Assembly: GCF_011386835.1 (NCBI RefSeq)
Contig: NC_088797.1
Coordinates: 92,142,264-92,206,263 of the forward strand
Length of the DNA stretch: 64,000 bases
Source: Chrysemys picta bellii
Taxonomy: Eukaryota > Chordata > Testudines > Emydidae
Reading direction: 5' to 3'
A program made the position numbers and the translations under genes. Shown piece by piece: positions 34,701-46,323 of the stretch. The notes below the pieces were generated by a model. The model worked only from the letters and a program-made list of their open reading frames with translations, had not been told where the DNA came from and did not search any database. Numbering within the stretch: the stretch's first letter is position 1; the number at the start of each line of letters is the position of its first letter.

Positions 34701-35134
34701 TATTACCTGTTTTTTCTTAGTAACTGGTGTTCCCTCCTCAGGAGGGGTATCCGCAGTGTAAGAGGATACCATGATATCTGGAAGGAGGGTCCCAACTATT
34801 GTTTTTTTTCCCTCCTCTCCACCTTCATGTTCTCATGCCCTGAGACTTTCATCCTCCTTAACAGCATAGAGGTGGTCAGACTGGGGGGTGGGATTGTTCT
34901 ATTGTGTTCCTGAAAGTCACTTCTATGTACCTTTCTGACTCTCTTAGTTCCTTCAGTTAAGCCACTCTGGTCTCAAGAGCCCACATTGTGTCTTTGAGGG
35001 CTATGAACTGCCTATAGTCAGTGCATGCACACATACACCACCAGCTCACCAGGCAGATAATTGTACATACTGCATTCAGTGCAATAAACTGGATAGCCCC
35101 CAATCTGCTGCTGGACCTCTGCCTTCATTATTTT

Positions 35135-35163
35135 TTACTATTTCTTTTCTTTTCTTTTCTTTC
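35135..35163. repeat. (CTTTT)n microsatellite
   Basis: About five tandem TTTCT/CTTTT units. Confidence 0.85.
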
Positions 35164-35430
35164 AGGGGGTGATGGTTATTGGCCTAAGTTTAGAAGTATA
35201 GTTGTTAGGTGTACATGCCTCTCATACGCCCTCACAAAACTCTGCTATTTGCTAACTCATCTGGTTGCTTAGGGGTTGGCTTTTTAAACCCCTATTCTCC
35301 CTCAGTTAGCCTTGTCCCCTGTGAAATATACCCACATAATCCCCACAATAGGCACATAGGCAAAGGCAATAGAGGAAGGCAAGAAAACTCCAGGGTCACT
35401 GCCTATCAGACCTGTGAGAAATGTCCTTAC

Positions 35431-38033
35431 TGACCCCACATATGGCAATCAATTAAACCTTGATTATGTGAGCAAGAACCAGCCAGCCAAGCATCTGAGA
35501 GAAAGAGAATGCTCGCTACCTCCTCAAAGCTCCATCTACATTCACCATTCAAGGGGACAGGTTTTGGTAACCAAAGGAACACTTAAAAACTAATTTACAT
35601 ATATGGCTTGAATTTCTCATATTTTCCCTAAGGTGAATAGGACCTGCATTATTTAGAAAATATTGATAAATGCAATTTTTTTTTACTAACTGGAAACTGA
35701 TGCAATTTATCAAATGGATCTTGATACTACCTATTTATTAAAAGAACAGTTGATGAATTAAAAATACATTTTCCTTTATTATTGTAAGATAGATAGTTTC
35801 AGATGTTTAACCCTGTGAACTTGTAGTGGTGATGCAGTTCATTAAATGATAAATAAGTGTTGATCAATATGTCTAACTGCCTAAGGACTAGAATCAGCCA
35901 ATTCATTTCTATAATGACATGAGCAAAACTTCCTTGATTGCTCAGATTCTGACAACTGTAACATAATGCATTTTTTTCTGACACTGATTAATGATTGTAC
36001 TTTTCTAACATAAGCTACAAATAATTATAATGTTTATTTTTCTGACCCCAGAAATGAGTAGCATATGCCTTATGGGACATTTACAGGCTATGCAAATGGA
36101 TATTCATTGTCTCGTAATGCCAGTTTGGCTCGCGGCATAAACTGTAGCAGCTGAAGGTTTGCTCTGTCTTATGCACAGGTATCTTGGTGCATTCCCTAAG
36201 AGTCATTCCAGCAGCCAAATTATACACAAACTGCAGCCATTCCCTGAAACAAAATAAGCAGACAGAGCACAACACTATAATTGCCACTCAAGGGATGTAT
36301 TACAGCTTATTTTGCAGAGACCAATAGGAAAGATCCTCAGTAATACCTTATCTTGTTACATTAGTCAATGGTAGTTTTACTGTTGACTTCAGTGGAAGCA
36401 GGATGGGGCACTGAGGAAGATTCATGCCAGGCAAGTAGCTAGCCCCAAGAGGAGCAAGGCATAAAAAGCAAAAGTAAACTTCAGAGGCTACCACAAAAAG
36501 AAAAAGCCCATGGAGGGTCATCCAGCTAATCCAGGGCTAAAATAGGCTCAAGTCAGGAGAGCCATTTTAATATGAAAATATCTATTCTTACAAGTACATG
36601 GTCAATAATCCTCACAATTGCATCTGAGAAATGGAGGCGGTGCATAGAGCTGATGAGCAGCACTACTAGGCTACTTGTTTATTCTACCTTGTACTGCCTG
36701 TTGGGAGGGAAAAGCCAGTCGCCTAGTGAGCTAACTGCTCTACTGTCATGATTTTTTACAATATTTGTCTGTTAAAATTCTTTTAAGGGGGGACCTCATA
36801 GCAGGAGTGGCTGCCAGTGTGGAATCCTTTGATTTGTTATTAACTGTAGCAAGTTTTGAAGTGTATTTGAAAGTTTGTGTTTCAGTGGGAGGGCACTGCT
36901 GCTACAGGTTGGGTCTTGCCCCACGTGCAAAAATCAAAATGGCAATCAACTTTCTTAAAGAAAAAGGACAAGCTTCCATTTTTGCCAAGTCAAATTGCTT
37001 CTCCATGCTCTAAGAGTCTACTGAATTGCTTAAGGAACAAAAAATTACATTATCGTCTAATATGGCAAAGCAAGCAGAGTAAACTTAGCCCTGTGCAGCA
37101 CAACCAAGCTAAGGCTTGCTCTATCCAGCAGAGAACATAGGTTTGCCATATGTCTAATGCAGATTATCAGGACACATGAAAAAAGCAAGCTGAGGAGTTG
37201 TCTCTGTTTGTAACGGTAATCAGAAATCTGGAAAGTGCCTGTCCCAGCCGATTTCAGCGTCCATAAGAATCAACCGCCAGCTCAGATATTAGAGGGGTTC
37301 AATCAGAGGTTTAAAAAGGATTTTTCAAGCACTGGAGAAAGAGGCTAGAATTCTAGATGCAAGGGACAATTTGCAGCTATTAATTTGCAGCCCTAGCCCC
37401 TGTACAGAACAGAACGTTCTGTCCCTTGTTAATGGCTGTTATTAAAGGGTTTGCACAATACCAAAGAGGTATCTACTGGGACTGTATTTTTGCATGTATT
37501 GAGAAATCTTTATATATATGTGTGTGCCTGTGTGTAAGTAAATAAGTATAGCAAAAGGAAAGTAATCATATTTTATAATAATCGCATACATTCATTATGT
37601 ATCTTTTTAATATCACATCAGTGAACTATAGCTTTGCTCACCTTGATCAGTTAGACTAGAGGAGTGTTTTTGTGTGTAGTTTCAATTTGCTATTTTTTTT
37701 ATTCCTTTATTAACATGAGTTGTGAAAAATTCCTTAGATATGGTAGCTGAGGCACTTAATACTAAGACAAGTATAAGCACAATACATAAAGTAGTTAACT
37801 GAGGCTCATTAAAAAACAAAACAAACACAAATTATACTTGCAAAAAATATTCTAAATTTACCATTGAAGAGATAATGGCTCCCCTCAGAGGCATGCACTA
37901 AGCATTGATAGGCCTGGGGAAATGCTTGTTAGCCATTGAGTAAAATATATTCTCCATATATAATGCAATTGGGAGCTTTGTGCATCCAAAGTAGGGATCT
38001 AACCTTCAACGGTATTTTGCTACTGTAATAACT
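35431..38033. other. Intergenic, nothing recognised apart from one short palindrome
   Basis: A weak palindrome (AGATCCTCAGTAATACC ... GGGGCACTGAGGAAGAT) lies at about 36331-36422. Otherwise no gene or repeat with clear limits is seen. Confidence 0.5.
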
Positions 38034-38298
38034 CTGGCCCCAATTCTACCACTCTAACTCACTGAGTAGTACCTTAGCAAAGGGCAGATTGTGATACACT
38101 TAGTCACATTAAGCAGTACCCTACTACACATGCACTCCCATTGCAACTTATCGAACTACTCAGGAAAGTAACACACTACGCAGTGTGACTAATGGCATTA
38201 CATTCAAACCCCATATGAGCAGCTCTGTTGACTTCAATGTGATGACTTGTGTAGTAAGGTACTTTTCCTGGTGAATAAGGGTGGCAGAATCAGTCCCT
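38034..38298. repeat. Palindromic MITE-like element, GAGTAGTACCTTA family
   Basis: The left end (CTGGCCCCAATTCTACCAC, GAGTAGTACCTTAGC) is mirrored at the right (GTAGTAAGGTAC, GGGTGGCAGAATCAGTCCC). The interior contains several partly complementary steps around CACTCCCATTG and GTTGACTTCAATG. It is the fuller version of the piece at 8392-8493. Confidence 0.65.
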
Positions 38299-39087
38299 AT
38301 GTGTTTAGCTCTTTCATGATTAATCTCACTTTATCCAATACATATTAAATTAATGTTTTGGATTTTACTTAATCTCTGTGCTGAAAGGCAACAGGAAAGT
38401 TCAGAGAAACTAGACTTTTGCAAGATTATTTTTAATATATAAGTGAAAATCTACTATACTAGGTGATAAAAGCCACCTAGGGCAATTCCATTATTTAATC
38501 GGATTAGTTATTCACAGGTAAGAATAATACTGTTTATGTATTACATTTTAGAAATTAGACCTAGACAATCTCTCTGTCAAAGCCGCTGTAGTCATGCAAG
38601 AACAGTTCTTAAATAAAAAGTTAGAATTAAACAAATCCTGATAAACTAAGAGGCTTTCTTAATTAGAAAGTACGGTACATTTTTTACAATTATTAAATAT
38701 TAAACTCTCTGGTGTTCCTTCTACTGATTCAATATGATAGGACATCAGAAACACACTATGCAATTGCCACGGAGAAGGTTAATAAAGTGTTGGATAATAC
38801 CATAATTTGATTAATCTCTGTGGTTCAGATTTGTTTTTTAAATCATAAGAATTCAGCAATAAGAATGCATTAAATCACAACATTTAATAATATCTTCAGG
38901 TTAACTGCAGGTACTAAATATCTATGTCTCTGCTGTGCTTGTTTTATTTTACTGACAGCACATTTCCTTCCTTTGTAGAGTAGTTGCATTAACCACTCCC
39001 GGAAAAATCCAAAATATGTGACCATGTGTTCAGTGATGCTGCATAGGGTATAAGTTACTGGAAAAAGGGGCCTGAAGTATTTAATTG
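38299..39087. other. Intergenic, nothing recognised
   Basis: AT-rich. No coding or repeat signal is evident. Confidence 0.5.
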
Positions 39088-39195
39088 TATGTCTACATTG
39101 CAATTAAAAACCCACGGCAGGTCCATGCCAGCTGACTTGGGCTCGTGGCGCTCAGGCTAAAGGGCTGTTTAATTACAGTGTAGATGTTCTGGCTT
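39088..39195. repeat. Palindromic element, TGTCTACATTGCAATTAA family
   Basis: The left end ATGTCTACATTGCAATTAAA is matched in inverted form by TTTAATTACAGTGTAGATG at the right. The arms are about 18 bp, with a GC-richer middle (CCAGCTGACTTGGGCTCGTGG). Confidence 0.75.
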
Positions 39196-39884
39196 GGGTT
39201 TAAGTGATTTACTGGATTAGGGCCAGATCAGCACCTTGCATGACAGCCCTAGAAGAAATATGGCAAACATCATAATCCCAGAGATCAAGTTTATCCTGTT
39301 TACATTATGCTTGGTCTTTGCTGTTCTAGGAATACGAAGTAGCACAAGGTCCAACTAAATAAAACTTTTCAACTATTCAAAGTTAATTGAGCCATTACAA
39401 GAAATCTGCTTTGACACATTTGAATAAATATTAATCCAAAAGCCTAGTACGCAGATGCCGTTCTATCCCTTTTTTTAAAATACCAAATACCATTATCTTA
39501 GTTTTAAGATTAAAATAAACAGTTACTGTCCTGACCAGCATACTAACACTACCTATTTCATTAGACACAAGTGTTATAGATTTTTTTTAAAAGCAGATAT
39601 TAAAGTCTTAAAGAATTCCAACTCCTACAATTTCTCACGACATCAAACGTAGTAAAAGACACTCTGTTATTCCATGTTATTCCAACTGTGCACACTAGGG
39701 GGCAGCATTATTGCCAATTTCTGCATAGTCTATTCAACAATATTAGCTGGACATGCCCCTCTGGAGTCCTACATACCAGGCACTTGAACTTATTCATTAG
39801 TGCCTTTCTTTGTACTTTCTGTCCTGTATTCATATTTTGCTATTTTTTTAATTGTTTTTTTTTAATTTTTTAATTATTTTTTTT
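39196..39884. other. Intergenic, nothing recognised
   Basis: AT-rich, ending in T-rich sequence (39842-39885) just before the Penelope-like fragment. Confidence 0.45.
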
Positions 39885-40365
39885 AAGCCAGTAAGTGAAC
39901 ACTTCAATCTCCCTGGTCATTCTATTACAGATTTAAAAGTCACTATCATTGAACAAAAAAACTTCAGAAACAGACTTCAAAGAGAAACAGCAGAACTAAA
40001 ATTCATTTGCAAATTTAACACCATTAATCTGGGCTTGAATAGGAACTGGGAGTGGCTGGCTCATTACAGAAGCAGCTTTTCCTCTCCTGGAATTGACACC
40101 TCCTCATCTATTATTGGGAGTGGACTATATCCACCGTGATTGAATTGGCCCTGTCAACACTGGTTCTCCACTTGCGAAGTAACTCTCTGCTCTCCATGTG
40201 TCAGTATATAATGCCTGCATCTGTAACTTTCACTCTATGCATCTGAAGAAGTGAGGTTTTTACCCATAAAAGCTTATGCCCAAATAAATCTGTTAGTCTT
40301 TAAGGTGCCACCAGACTTCCTGTTGTTTTTGTAGATACAGACTAACACGGCTACCCCTTTGATAC
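39885..40365 (+). mobile_element. Penelope-like retroelement 3' fragment (GIY-YIG C-terminal part plus tail)
   Basis: The + strand at 39885-40080 reads HFNLPGHSITDLKVTIIEQK and later ICKFNTINLGLNRNWEW. A GHS motif, a basic middle and a GLN..W end are what I remember from the GIY-YIG endonuclease end of Penelope-like elements. The following non-coding tail ends with a conserved block (AAAAGCTTATGCCCAAATAA, GTTAGTCTTTAAGGTGCCAC, CAGACTAACACGGCTACCCC). The tail recurs at 59175-59372. The upstream reverse transcriptase is missing. The family name is inferred; the two-copy tail is seen directly. Confidence 0.62.
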
Positions 40366-41029
40366 TTTTTTAAATTGTGTTCCTCTGGGGCTTTGGGAGC
40401 CTGTTGTGGCTGATTACTGCCTGGGTGTTTATGTGGCTTTGTTTCAGTTTATTGGCATTCTCTCCTCCTGAATTTTTAGCATTTTCTAGAGCTATAGTTC
40501 CTGTACAGGCAGTTCAACTTTCTAGAGTTTTCATCAGCCTTGCTGGTAGAAGCCAAATGGCTATTAGGTTATCTTGGTCATGCTACTCCACACATTGTGA
40601 CAGCAGAGGTGTGTCCTTCCAGAAGTCTGAGCTGTGCCTGCCTTATTATGGACATATGACTGCTCATGGGCAGCAGTTTTTCTGACCCCAACCACAAAAA
40701 AAAACAAAAAAACAACAACAGGGAAAATGATTTAAAAAACCCAAACCTTAATTAACAGTAGTTTGAGCTCCACAGGATTTTTCTAATTGAATCCCAATTA
40801 CCATCTACTGATCACTTAAAAAGTAGTTGTACTGTATGAATTGTTGATAACAGGTGAACAAATGGAAATAGATTTTTAAATATATTCACTGTATGCTGCA
40901 GTGAGAGTGTCCTCTGAGATGGCAGTGACACTGCATAGTCATCCATTAGGGAAAGAAACTTTCTTATAAAAGGGCCAATTTTCCAAAATCTTAAAGCAGC
41001 TGTTGACATAACGGACTGGGAACATAAAT
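40366..41029. other. Intergenic, nothing recognised
   Basis: No gene or repeat with clear limits. A frame at 40377-40685 encodes no recognisable motif. Confidence 0.45.
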
Positions 41030-41873
41030 TTTAAATGGGAAGTGTTAACCTAAAACTGGAAATTGATCAAGGATATCCTACTAGATGCCCAAAAAGCCAC
41101 AATTCCAAAAATACACACAAAAAGTTATACTGGTTGAAAAGAGATGTGGAAGACATAATTAAACAAACAAAAATCATATATAAAGAATGCTGGAAAGGGT
41201 GAAGTAACAATGAATATAAGTTAAAAATGTAGGCAACTGATGAGGGAAGCTAAAGGAATTAATGCACTAGGCCAATAGGGTTAAAGATAATAAAAAGGCA
41301 TTTTTAAACACATTAGGAACAAACAAACAAAAATCTAGGCCAGGTATAGGTCCATTGCTAGATACAGATGGTTTTAAATAATGCAAACAATGCAGAAAAT
41401 GTATTAATGTTCAATGAATATTTCTGGTCTATTATTTGGAACAAAGAAGGAAGATCTATCACATATGACATTGTGGATTAAAAAGAACATTCATCATCTG
41501 CAATAAAGGATATGAGGCAAGAGCTGCTCAAATTAAATGTTTTTCAAATAAACAGGCTCAGATAATTTGCATCCAAGTGTTTTAAAGAAACTAGCTGAGC
41601 CACTAATGTTAGCACAACATGGAAAACTGGATTGGAGGATTGCCAGTATAGTTTCATTATTTAAAAAGTTTAAAAGGGATGATCCAGGAATCTATAGACT
41701 GATTAGCCTGATGTTGATTAAAGACAAACTAATGGAACAGTTAATTCATGATTTTATCAACATAGAATTAGATGCTAAAAATATAATTAATGTCTGTCAG
41801 CATTGTTTCATGGAAGGTAGGTCTTGTCACACAAATATATAGGTTTTTTTTTTTTTCGCCAAGATAATGCGTG

Positions 41874-42298
41874 GAGCTGGGCAAAAACCTTTTCCACCCA
41901 AAAATACAAACACAGGTCAACTGACATATTTCACAACGTTTTGAATTCACTAAATTGTTTTAACTTAAAAAAACAAAAAATCGGGGGAAAAAATCAAGCA
42001 TTTTGTTTTAATGTTTTTAAAAGAAAGGTTTTGATTTTTTTATTTAAAACAAGTTTATTTTACAATACTTCAATTTCATTTAAAAAAGTAAAGTTAAAAA
42101 GTCTCATATAAAATGAAAAATTGATTTCTGGGTTAAATAGAACATTCATTGTGACCCAAAATTAATTACTTTTTTTTTTACTTTTCAGTTCATCATTTCT
42201 TAAAAAACAACAACTTGGTTTCGGTTTGACCTAAAACAAAATTTATATTTTGTTTTATCTCATCAAATAAAAAAAATCAGTTATTTGCACATCTCTAA
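41874..42298. mobile_element. Candidate AT-rich MITE inside the CR1
   Basis: Its ends GAGCTGGGCAAAAACC and ATTTGCACATCTCT are rough inverted copies. CR1 reverse-transcriptase text is lost at about 41842 and resumes at 42300, so something inserted here. The first 30 bases (T-rich) are unassigned and the flanks give only a poor direct repeat, so the limits are uncertain. Confidence 0.5.
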
Positions 42299-42574
42299 TT
42301 GTTGGTCTGGCTGATAAATACAACTGTGTTGATATAATATATTTGAATTTTTCAAAAGGTATTTAACTTAATACCCTATTCTATTTTGATTAAAAAAAAC
42401 TTGCATTACATAAAAGTAACAGACCACAAATTAGATGGATTAAACACTTGCTCACTGACAGATAATGTATTTGTTAATGGGGAGACATCAGTGAGTGTGG
42501 CTATTTCTAGCTGGGTCCCCTAAGGAACAGTTCTTAGTCCAATGGTATTCAATATTTTTATCAATGACCTAGAT

Positions 42575-43159
42575 CAGGGGTGGGCAAACTTTTTGGCTTG
42601 AGGACCATATCGGGGTTCTGAAACTGTATGGAGGGCCGGGTAGGGAAGGCTGTGCCTCCCCTAACAGCCTGGCCCCCATCCCCTATCTGCCCCCTCCCAC
42701 TTCCCGCCCCCTGACTGCCCCCCTCAGAACCTCCGACCCATCCAACCCCCCCTGCTTCTTGTCCCCTGACTGCCCCGCCCCCTATCCACACCCACACCCC
42801 CGACAAGCGCCCTGGGACTCCCATGCCTATCCAAGCCCCTCCTCCCCCCTGTTCCCGGTCCCCTGACCACCACCCCCTGAACTTCTGCCCCATCCAACCG
42901 TCCCCTGACTGCCCCCCCAAGGACCTCCTGCCCCTTAGCCAACCACCCTACCCCTTTACCATGCCGCTCAGAGCAGCAGGACTGGCAGCCATGCCGCCGT
43001 GCTTCCCGGCAGGAGCTCGCAGCCCCACCGCCCAGAGCGCTGGTGGCACAGCGAGCTAGTGCTGTGGGGGAGGGGGAATAACAGGGGAGGGGCCGGGGTC
43101 TAGCCTCCCCAGCCGGGAGCTCAAGGGCCAGGCAGGACGGTCCCATGGGCCTACCTCTG
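42575..43159. mobile_element. Non-autonomous hAT element with exact 8-bp target duplication
   Basis: It begins CAGGGGTGGGCAAAC and ends GGGCCTACCTCTG (degenerate inverted end). The flanks are ACCTAGAT at 42567-42574 and ACCTAGAT at 43160-43167, an exact 8-bp duplication. It interrupts the CR1 between the DL and D(D) part of the reverse transcriptase. The interior is extremely C-rich on the + strand (CCCCTGACTGCCCC units repeated), so the long frames in it are artefacts. Confidence 0.93.
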
Positions 43160-43985
43160 ACCTAGATGATGATATAAAATCTGTGCTGGAAAAGTCTGCA
43201 GATGACACAGAGATTGGTGGGGCAGTATATAATGTGGAAAACAGGTTACTGTTAGAGTGATCTGAATTGCCTGGTTAAACAGTCACAATCCAACAACATT
43301 CATTCTCTTCCTTCCTGGGCCATGCATAGAACAGAAAACTGTGCATTGCCCTCAGTGTGCTCATAACAGAGTTCAGCATTAAGAAAAAGACTTTAATCAA
43401 ATCTAACGCTTCAGGGTTTCCACCAGTCACTGACAGGGTTCAGGAAGGATCTTTTTCCCCCTGATGCACAATTGGCCAGATGTATTCTGTGCTGGCTTTT
43501 TTTCACCTTCCTCTTAATGGCAACAGCTGCAGACAGGACGCCAGACTGGGTGGACCAGTGCTTTTAGGTGGTAGAGAGAATCTGCTTGGCCACTGTGTCT
43601 TGCTCAGATGCTTGGGGCAAGCTAATCACCTAATTTGGGGTCAGGAAGAAAATTTTCCTCAAGTCAGGTTGGCCTTGGGAGTTCTTTGCTTTCATCTACC
43701 AAATGAAGCATGGATCACCTGCTAAAATCATCAGGGCATATCTCACCTAATTGTCTGCTGTTTCAGGGGTCTCAGACATTGGTGGCAATTCTGTCTTTCC
43801 TCTTCTTCACCTGTGGCATACAACAGCTCCATCTCCTGAGGACTGAAATGCATTAGTCTAACCCACATGGTTGGACTCAATATGGTAGTGGCTGAGTGGA
43901 CCTTAATGGTCTCTGGGGCACCATAGGTCAGACTAGATGATCTAATGTTCCCTTGAGTCCTTAAACTCTATGAAACTATAAAACC

Positions 43986-44640
43986 TCTATTTGCTCTAAC
44001 ATCCATGTTAATATCCATCCCATCGTCATTATTTTTTAACTTTGTGCCTCAAGACACTGATTTGTTTGGGCTCCTGTCTCAGGCACTCCTATCACAGAAC
44101 AAAATTCCCAGTGATGTCAATGGGATTTTTGTGTAAGTAAAGAAACAGAATATTACTTTCAGCCTATTGGATTTTTTTACAGTATATACCACAGTATTAA
44201 GAGACAGATTATAATAGTTGAAACTTTTTACATATTTCACTTTCCTAGATTTCCCCCTATATTTTAATGAGAAAAAAGACACTAGTGGCATAAAAGGTCT
44301 ACTGTTCTGCCATCTCACTCATGCTCTGCCAACTCAACCCCTGAGCAACACTGAACCTTTTCTCAAACAATTTGTCCCTTTAAAACTCCCTTCTTATGAG
44401 TCAAATATTTTTATATGTGATACTAGTCCACTGAGGTCGATAACAAAAGTCCCACTGACTTCACTGGCACAGGAGCTGAGTCTAAGTTAACCTTCTGGTA
44501 TTGATTTCCACTCTAGACAGCCTTTGCTTCCTCAAACTAACTAGAATATATGAATGCAACAAATGAAAATGTACTTTGTCTAAAAAACAATTTAACAGAA
44601 GAAATAAGATATGGACGTACCTATTGAGCTGTCCCCTTTC
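43986..44640. other. Intergenic, nothing recognised
   Basis: No gene. Two small TCAATGGG-type palindromic remnants lie near 44100-44135 and 44425-44480. Confidence 0.45.
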
Positions 44641-44644
44641 CTAT

Positions 44645-45189
44645 TGTTAGAGCAACAGGTCAACTATTTGCTTATAAGCCCAGCTGTCATATCAGGAGCA
44701 ACGGCTGTCTCTGCAAAATACCCGCTGCAGCCCTCTGTGCAACAAGATTATGCGATAAGACAAGGTGGCCAAACCACCAGCCTAGGTGAGACAGACAGGC
44801 ACTGCTATTTTAGTCTAACACATATGCCTCAGAGTGGAGTGCAGGGGGGGAGAGAAGGGGGGTGCTAAGGAAAGAGGTGATAAGTTCAAGTAAAATGTTA
44901 AACCGCATCCTGTTATGTATCCATTCCCTTGCCCCTCTCTCAATCTGCATACAATGCCCTTTGAAATGTTCCTTCCGCATATACGTATAAGATATGCATG
45001 CTAAGTTGTTTGTTGCTAGGTATAAAAAAGCTGCTCTGTACTTGTAAGGGGCTCTCTCTCTGGCATTAGCCGAGGAGAGCACCCACTCAGCTGACTGGTC
45101 AATAAAAACTTAAAGCCGTCTTCTAGACTCCCGTGCCTCCTTGGGGTAATTGGGCAGCTCCAGGGGGAAACGAGCCCATTTGGCTAACA
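44645..45189 (+). mobile_element. Solo LTR of an endogenous retrovirus, 4-bp target duplication
   Basis: A 545-bp unit begins TGTTAG and ends CTAACA, perfect 6-bp inverted ends. It is flanked by CTAT at 44641-44644 and 45190-45193. A TATAAAAAAG promoter element is at about 45021 and AATAAA at 45101-45106, followed by a U5-like end (CGAGCCCATTTGGCTAACA). The 4-bp duplication fits class I (gammaretrovirus-like) elements. No viral genes are present. Confidence 0.9.
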
Positions 45190-45261
45190 CTATAGCCCTT
45201 ATCCAGCTAATATCCATGACATACCTGTCTTGTCATCCCCCTATTGTGTTATGTCCAAGTT

Positions 45262-45350
45262 AAACTGTGAATGCCTTTGAGAAAGGATCTGTCTTTTTAT
45301 ATCTATAATGCACCACATGCTGCTGGTACTATAGAATAATAAAGTCAGAT
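45262..45350 (+). repeat. Degenerate amniote SINE-like tail
   Basis: AACTGTGAATGCCTTTGAGA, AGGATCTGTCTTTTTATATC and a terminal AATAATAAAG resemble a diverged copy of the tail at 5335-5462. Confidence 0.4.
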
Positions 45351-45887
45351 ATGCTTTTATAATTATGCTTTTTTTAGCCTTCCGAGCAAAAAAAAAAAAT
45401 TAAAAACAGCAACAGACCTATAATTAATTTGAAATTAATTGGAATTTATTAATCTATACTGTATATTTAAATTACAATATTTACCAAAGTACACTATTAG
45501 CAAAAACTTGCTTGTTAATTAAACACACCACAGTGAGATCTCTACCATACCATACCCTAATCAGAGGGCTGTTTTATTTGCAAAATTTGTGACATAATTG
45601 AAGAGCTACTCAATTGTTTTTTTCCTTATCCTGTACTGTATGCACTATTCAGATTCTGTGTTTATCTATTTGAATATCTGAATCTGATTATCATTTCTGT
45701 CACTATTATTCTTGGAAAATCCATTTAAAAATTCTGAATTCTTTCTTATAAAATGTGCAGAATAATGGATGATGTGTCTGCTTCATTCTTCAATGGTATT
45801 ATTATTATACCTATTTATAAAATGCCCATCATAATCTGTTCCTTCTACAGTATTTGAATTAGGAGCAAATAGCATTGTCCAAATATA
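45351..45887. other. Intergenic, nothing recognised
   Basis: AT-rich. No feature is supported. Confidence 0.45.
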
Positions 45888-46014
45888 GGCCTTGATCTTG
45901 CAAACATTTATGCACAGGAGTAACTTGACATGCATGAGTAGTTCCAATGAATCCAATGGGACTACTCAAGTATGTAAAGTTATTGCTATGCATTAAGGTT
46001 TGCAGGACTGGACC
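45888..46014. repeat. Palindromic MITE-like element (GGCCTTGATCTTGCAAAC ends)
   Basis: The left end GGCCTTGATCTTGCAAACA is mirrored by GGTTTGCAGGACTGGACC. The interior contains CATGAGTAGTTCCAATGAAT followed by CCAATGGGACTACTCAAGTA, a near-perfect internal hairpin. Confidence 0.75.
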
Positions 46015-46189
46015 ATAGGGAGCTAGATCATGCTCAGATTATTCTTATATTAAAATTTCTACTAAATTTGAAATTGTGGACTAATTTTTTCTTAGCAAAC
46101 AAATAAAACAAGAAGTAAAAAATTAGAAAAACGTCTTGTTCGCATCTATTTCATTTCCTATATTTCAAGATGTAGCCTAAATCCCATTT

Positions 46190-46320
46190 TCAAAAATGAC
46201 AGACACATACAGCCAGATTTTCAAAGGTATTCAGGCACATAAAAATGCAGGATTTTCAAAAGTACCTAACCAGTTTAGGCACCAAACTCCAATTGATTTC
46301 AGTGGGACTTTGAATGAGAT
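46190..46320. repeat. Dispersed repeat with GATTTTCAAA(A/G)G motif
   Basis: CCAGATTTTCAAAGGTATTC and GGATTTTCAAAAGTACCTAA, plus TTGATTTCAGTGGGACTTTG, match a commonly seen non-mammalian amniote repeat. A related piece with TTTTCAAAAG at both ends lies at 47728-47870. Confidence 0.5.
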
Positions 46321-46323
46321 TCA

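Larger units (their letters stand above)
30935..35430 (-). mobile_element. Near full-length but decayed CR1 LINE, - strand
   Basis: Read on the + strand it runs from the 3' end (GAAGAGCCATACTGGGTCAG, 30940) through the 3' UTR and reverse-transcriptase blocks (31794-33250; the - strand at 32870-33100 still reads a VSEDDPIDIVYSDFQKAFDK string), the endonuclease/RT linker (33250-34200), and into ORF1. At 34551-34590 the - strand reads VVVHLGTN, the signature of the esterase-like domain of CR1 ORF1. A solo LTR interrupts it at 30968-31793. All reading frames carry stops and shifts. The 5' boundary near 35430 is uncertain. Confidence 0.8.
41030..43985 (+). mobile_element. Old CR1-type LINE, + strand, split by two insertions
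   Basis: The reverse-transcriptase text is legible in pieces: KRDDPGIYRLISLMLIKDK and LMEQLIHDFI near 41670-41760, FMEGRSCHTNI near 41808-41841, LVGLADKYNCVDIIYLNFSK near 42300-42356, ISSWVP then SPMVFNIFINDL near 42508-42570, and a KSADDTEIGG string carrying the catalytic ADD near 43191-43220. The 3' end GGTCAGACTAGATGATCTAA with AACTCTATGAAACTATAAAA lies at 43928-43985. Two insertions interrupt it: an AT-rich element at about 41842-42298 and a hAT element at 42575-43159. Confidence 0.8.

Noticed and set aside
40377..40685. A 102-codon hydrophobic frame
   Set aside because: No motif, no relation to the neighbouring Penelope fragment, and no supporting signals.
42561..43146. Overlapping glycine/tryptophan-rich frames on the - strand
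   Set aside because: Composition artefacts of the C-rich hAT element at 42575-43159.
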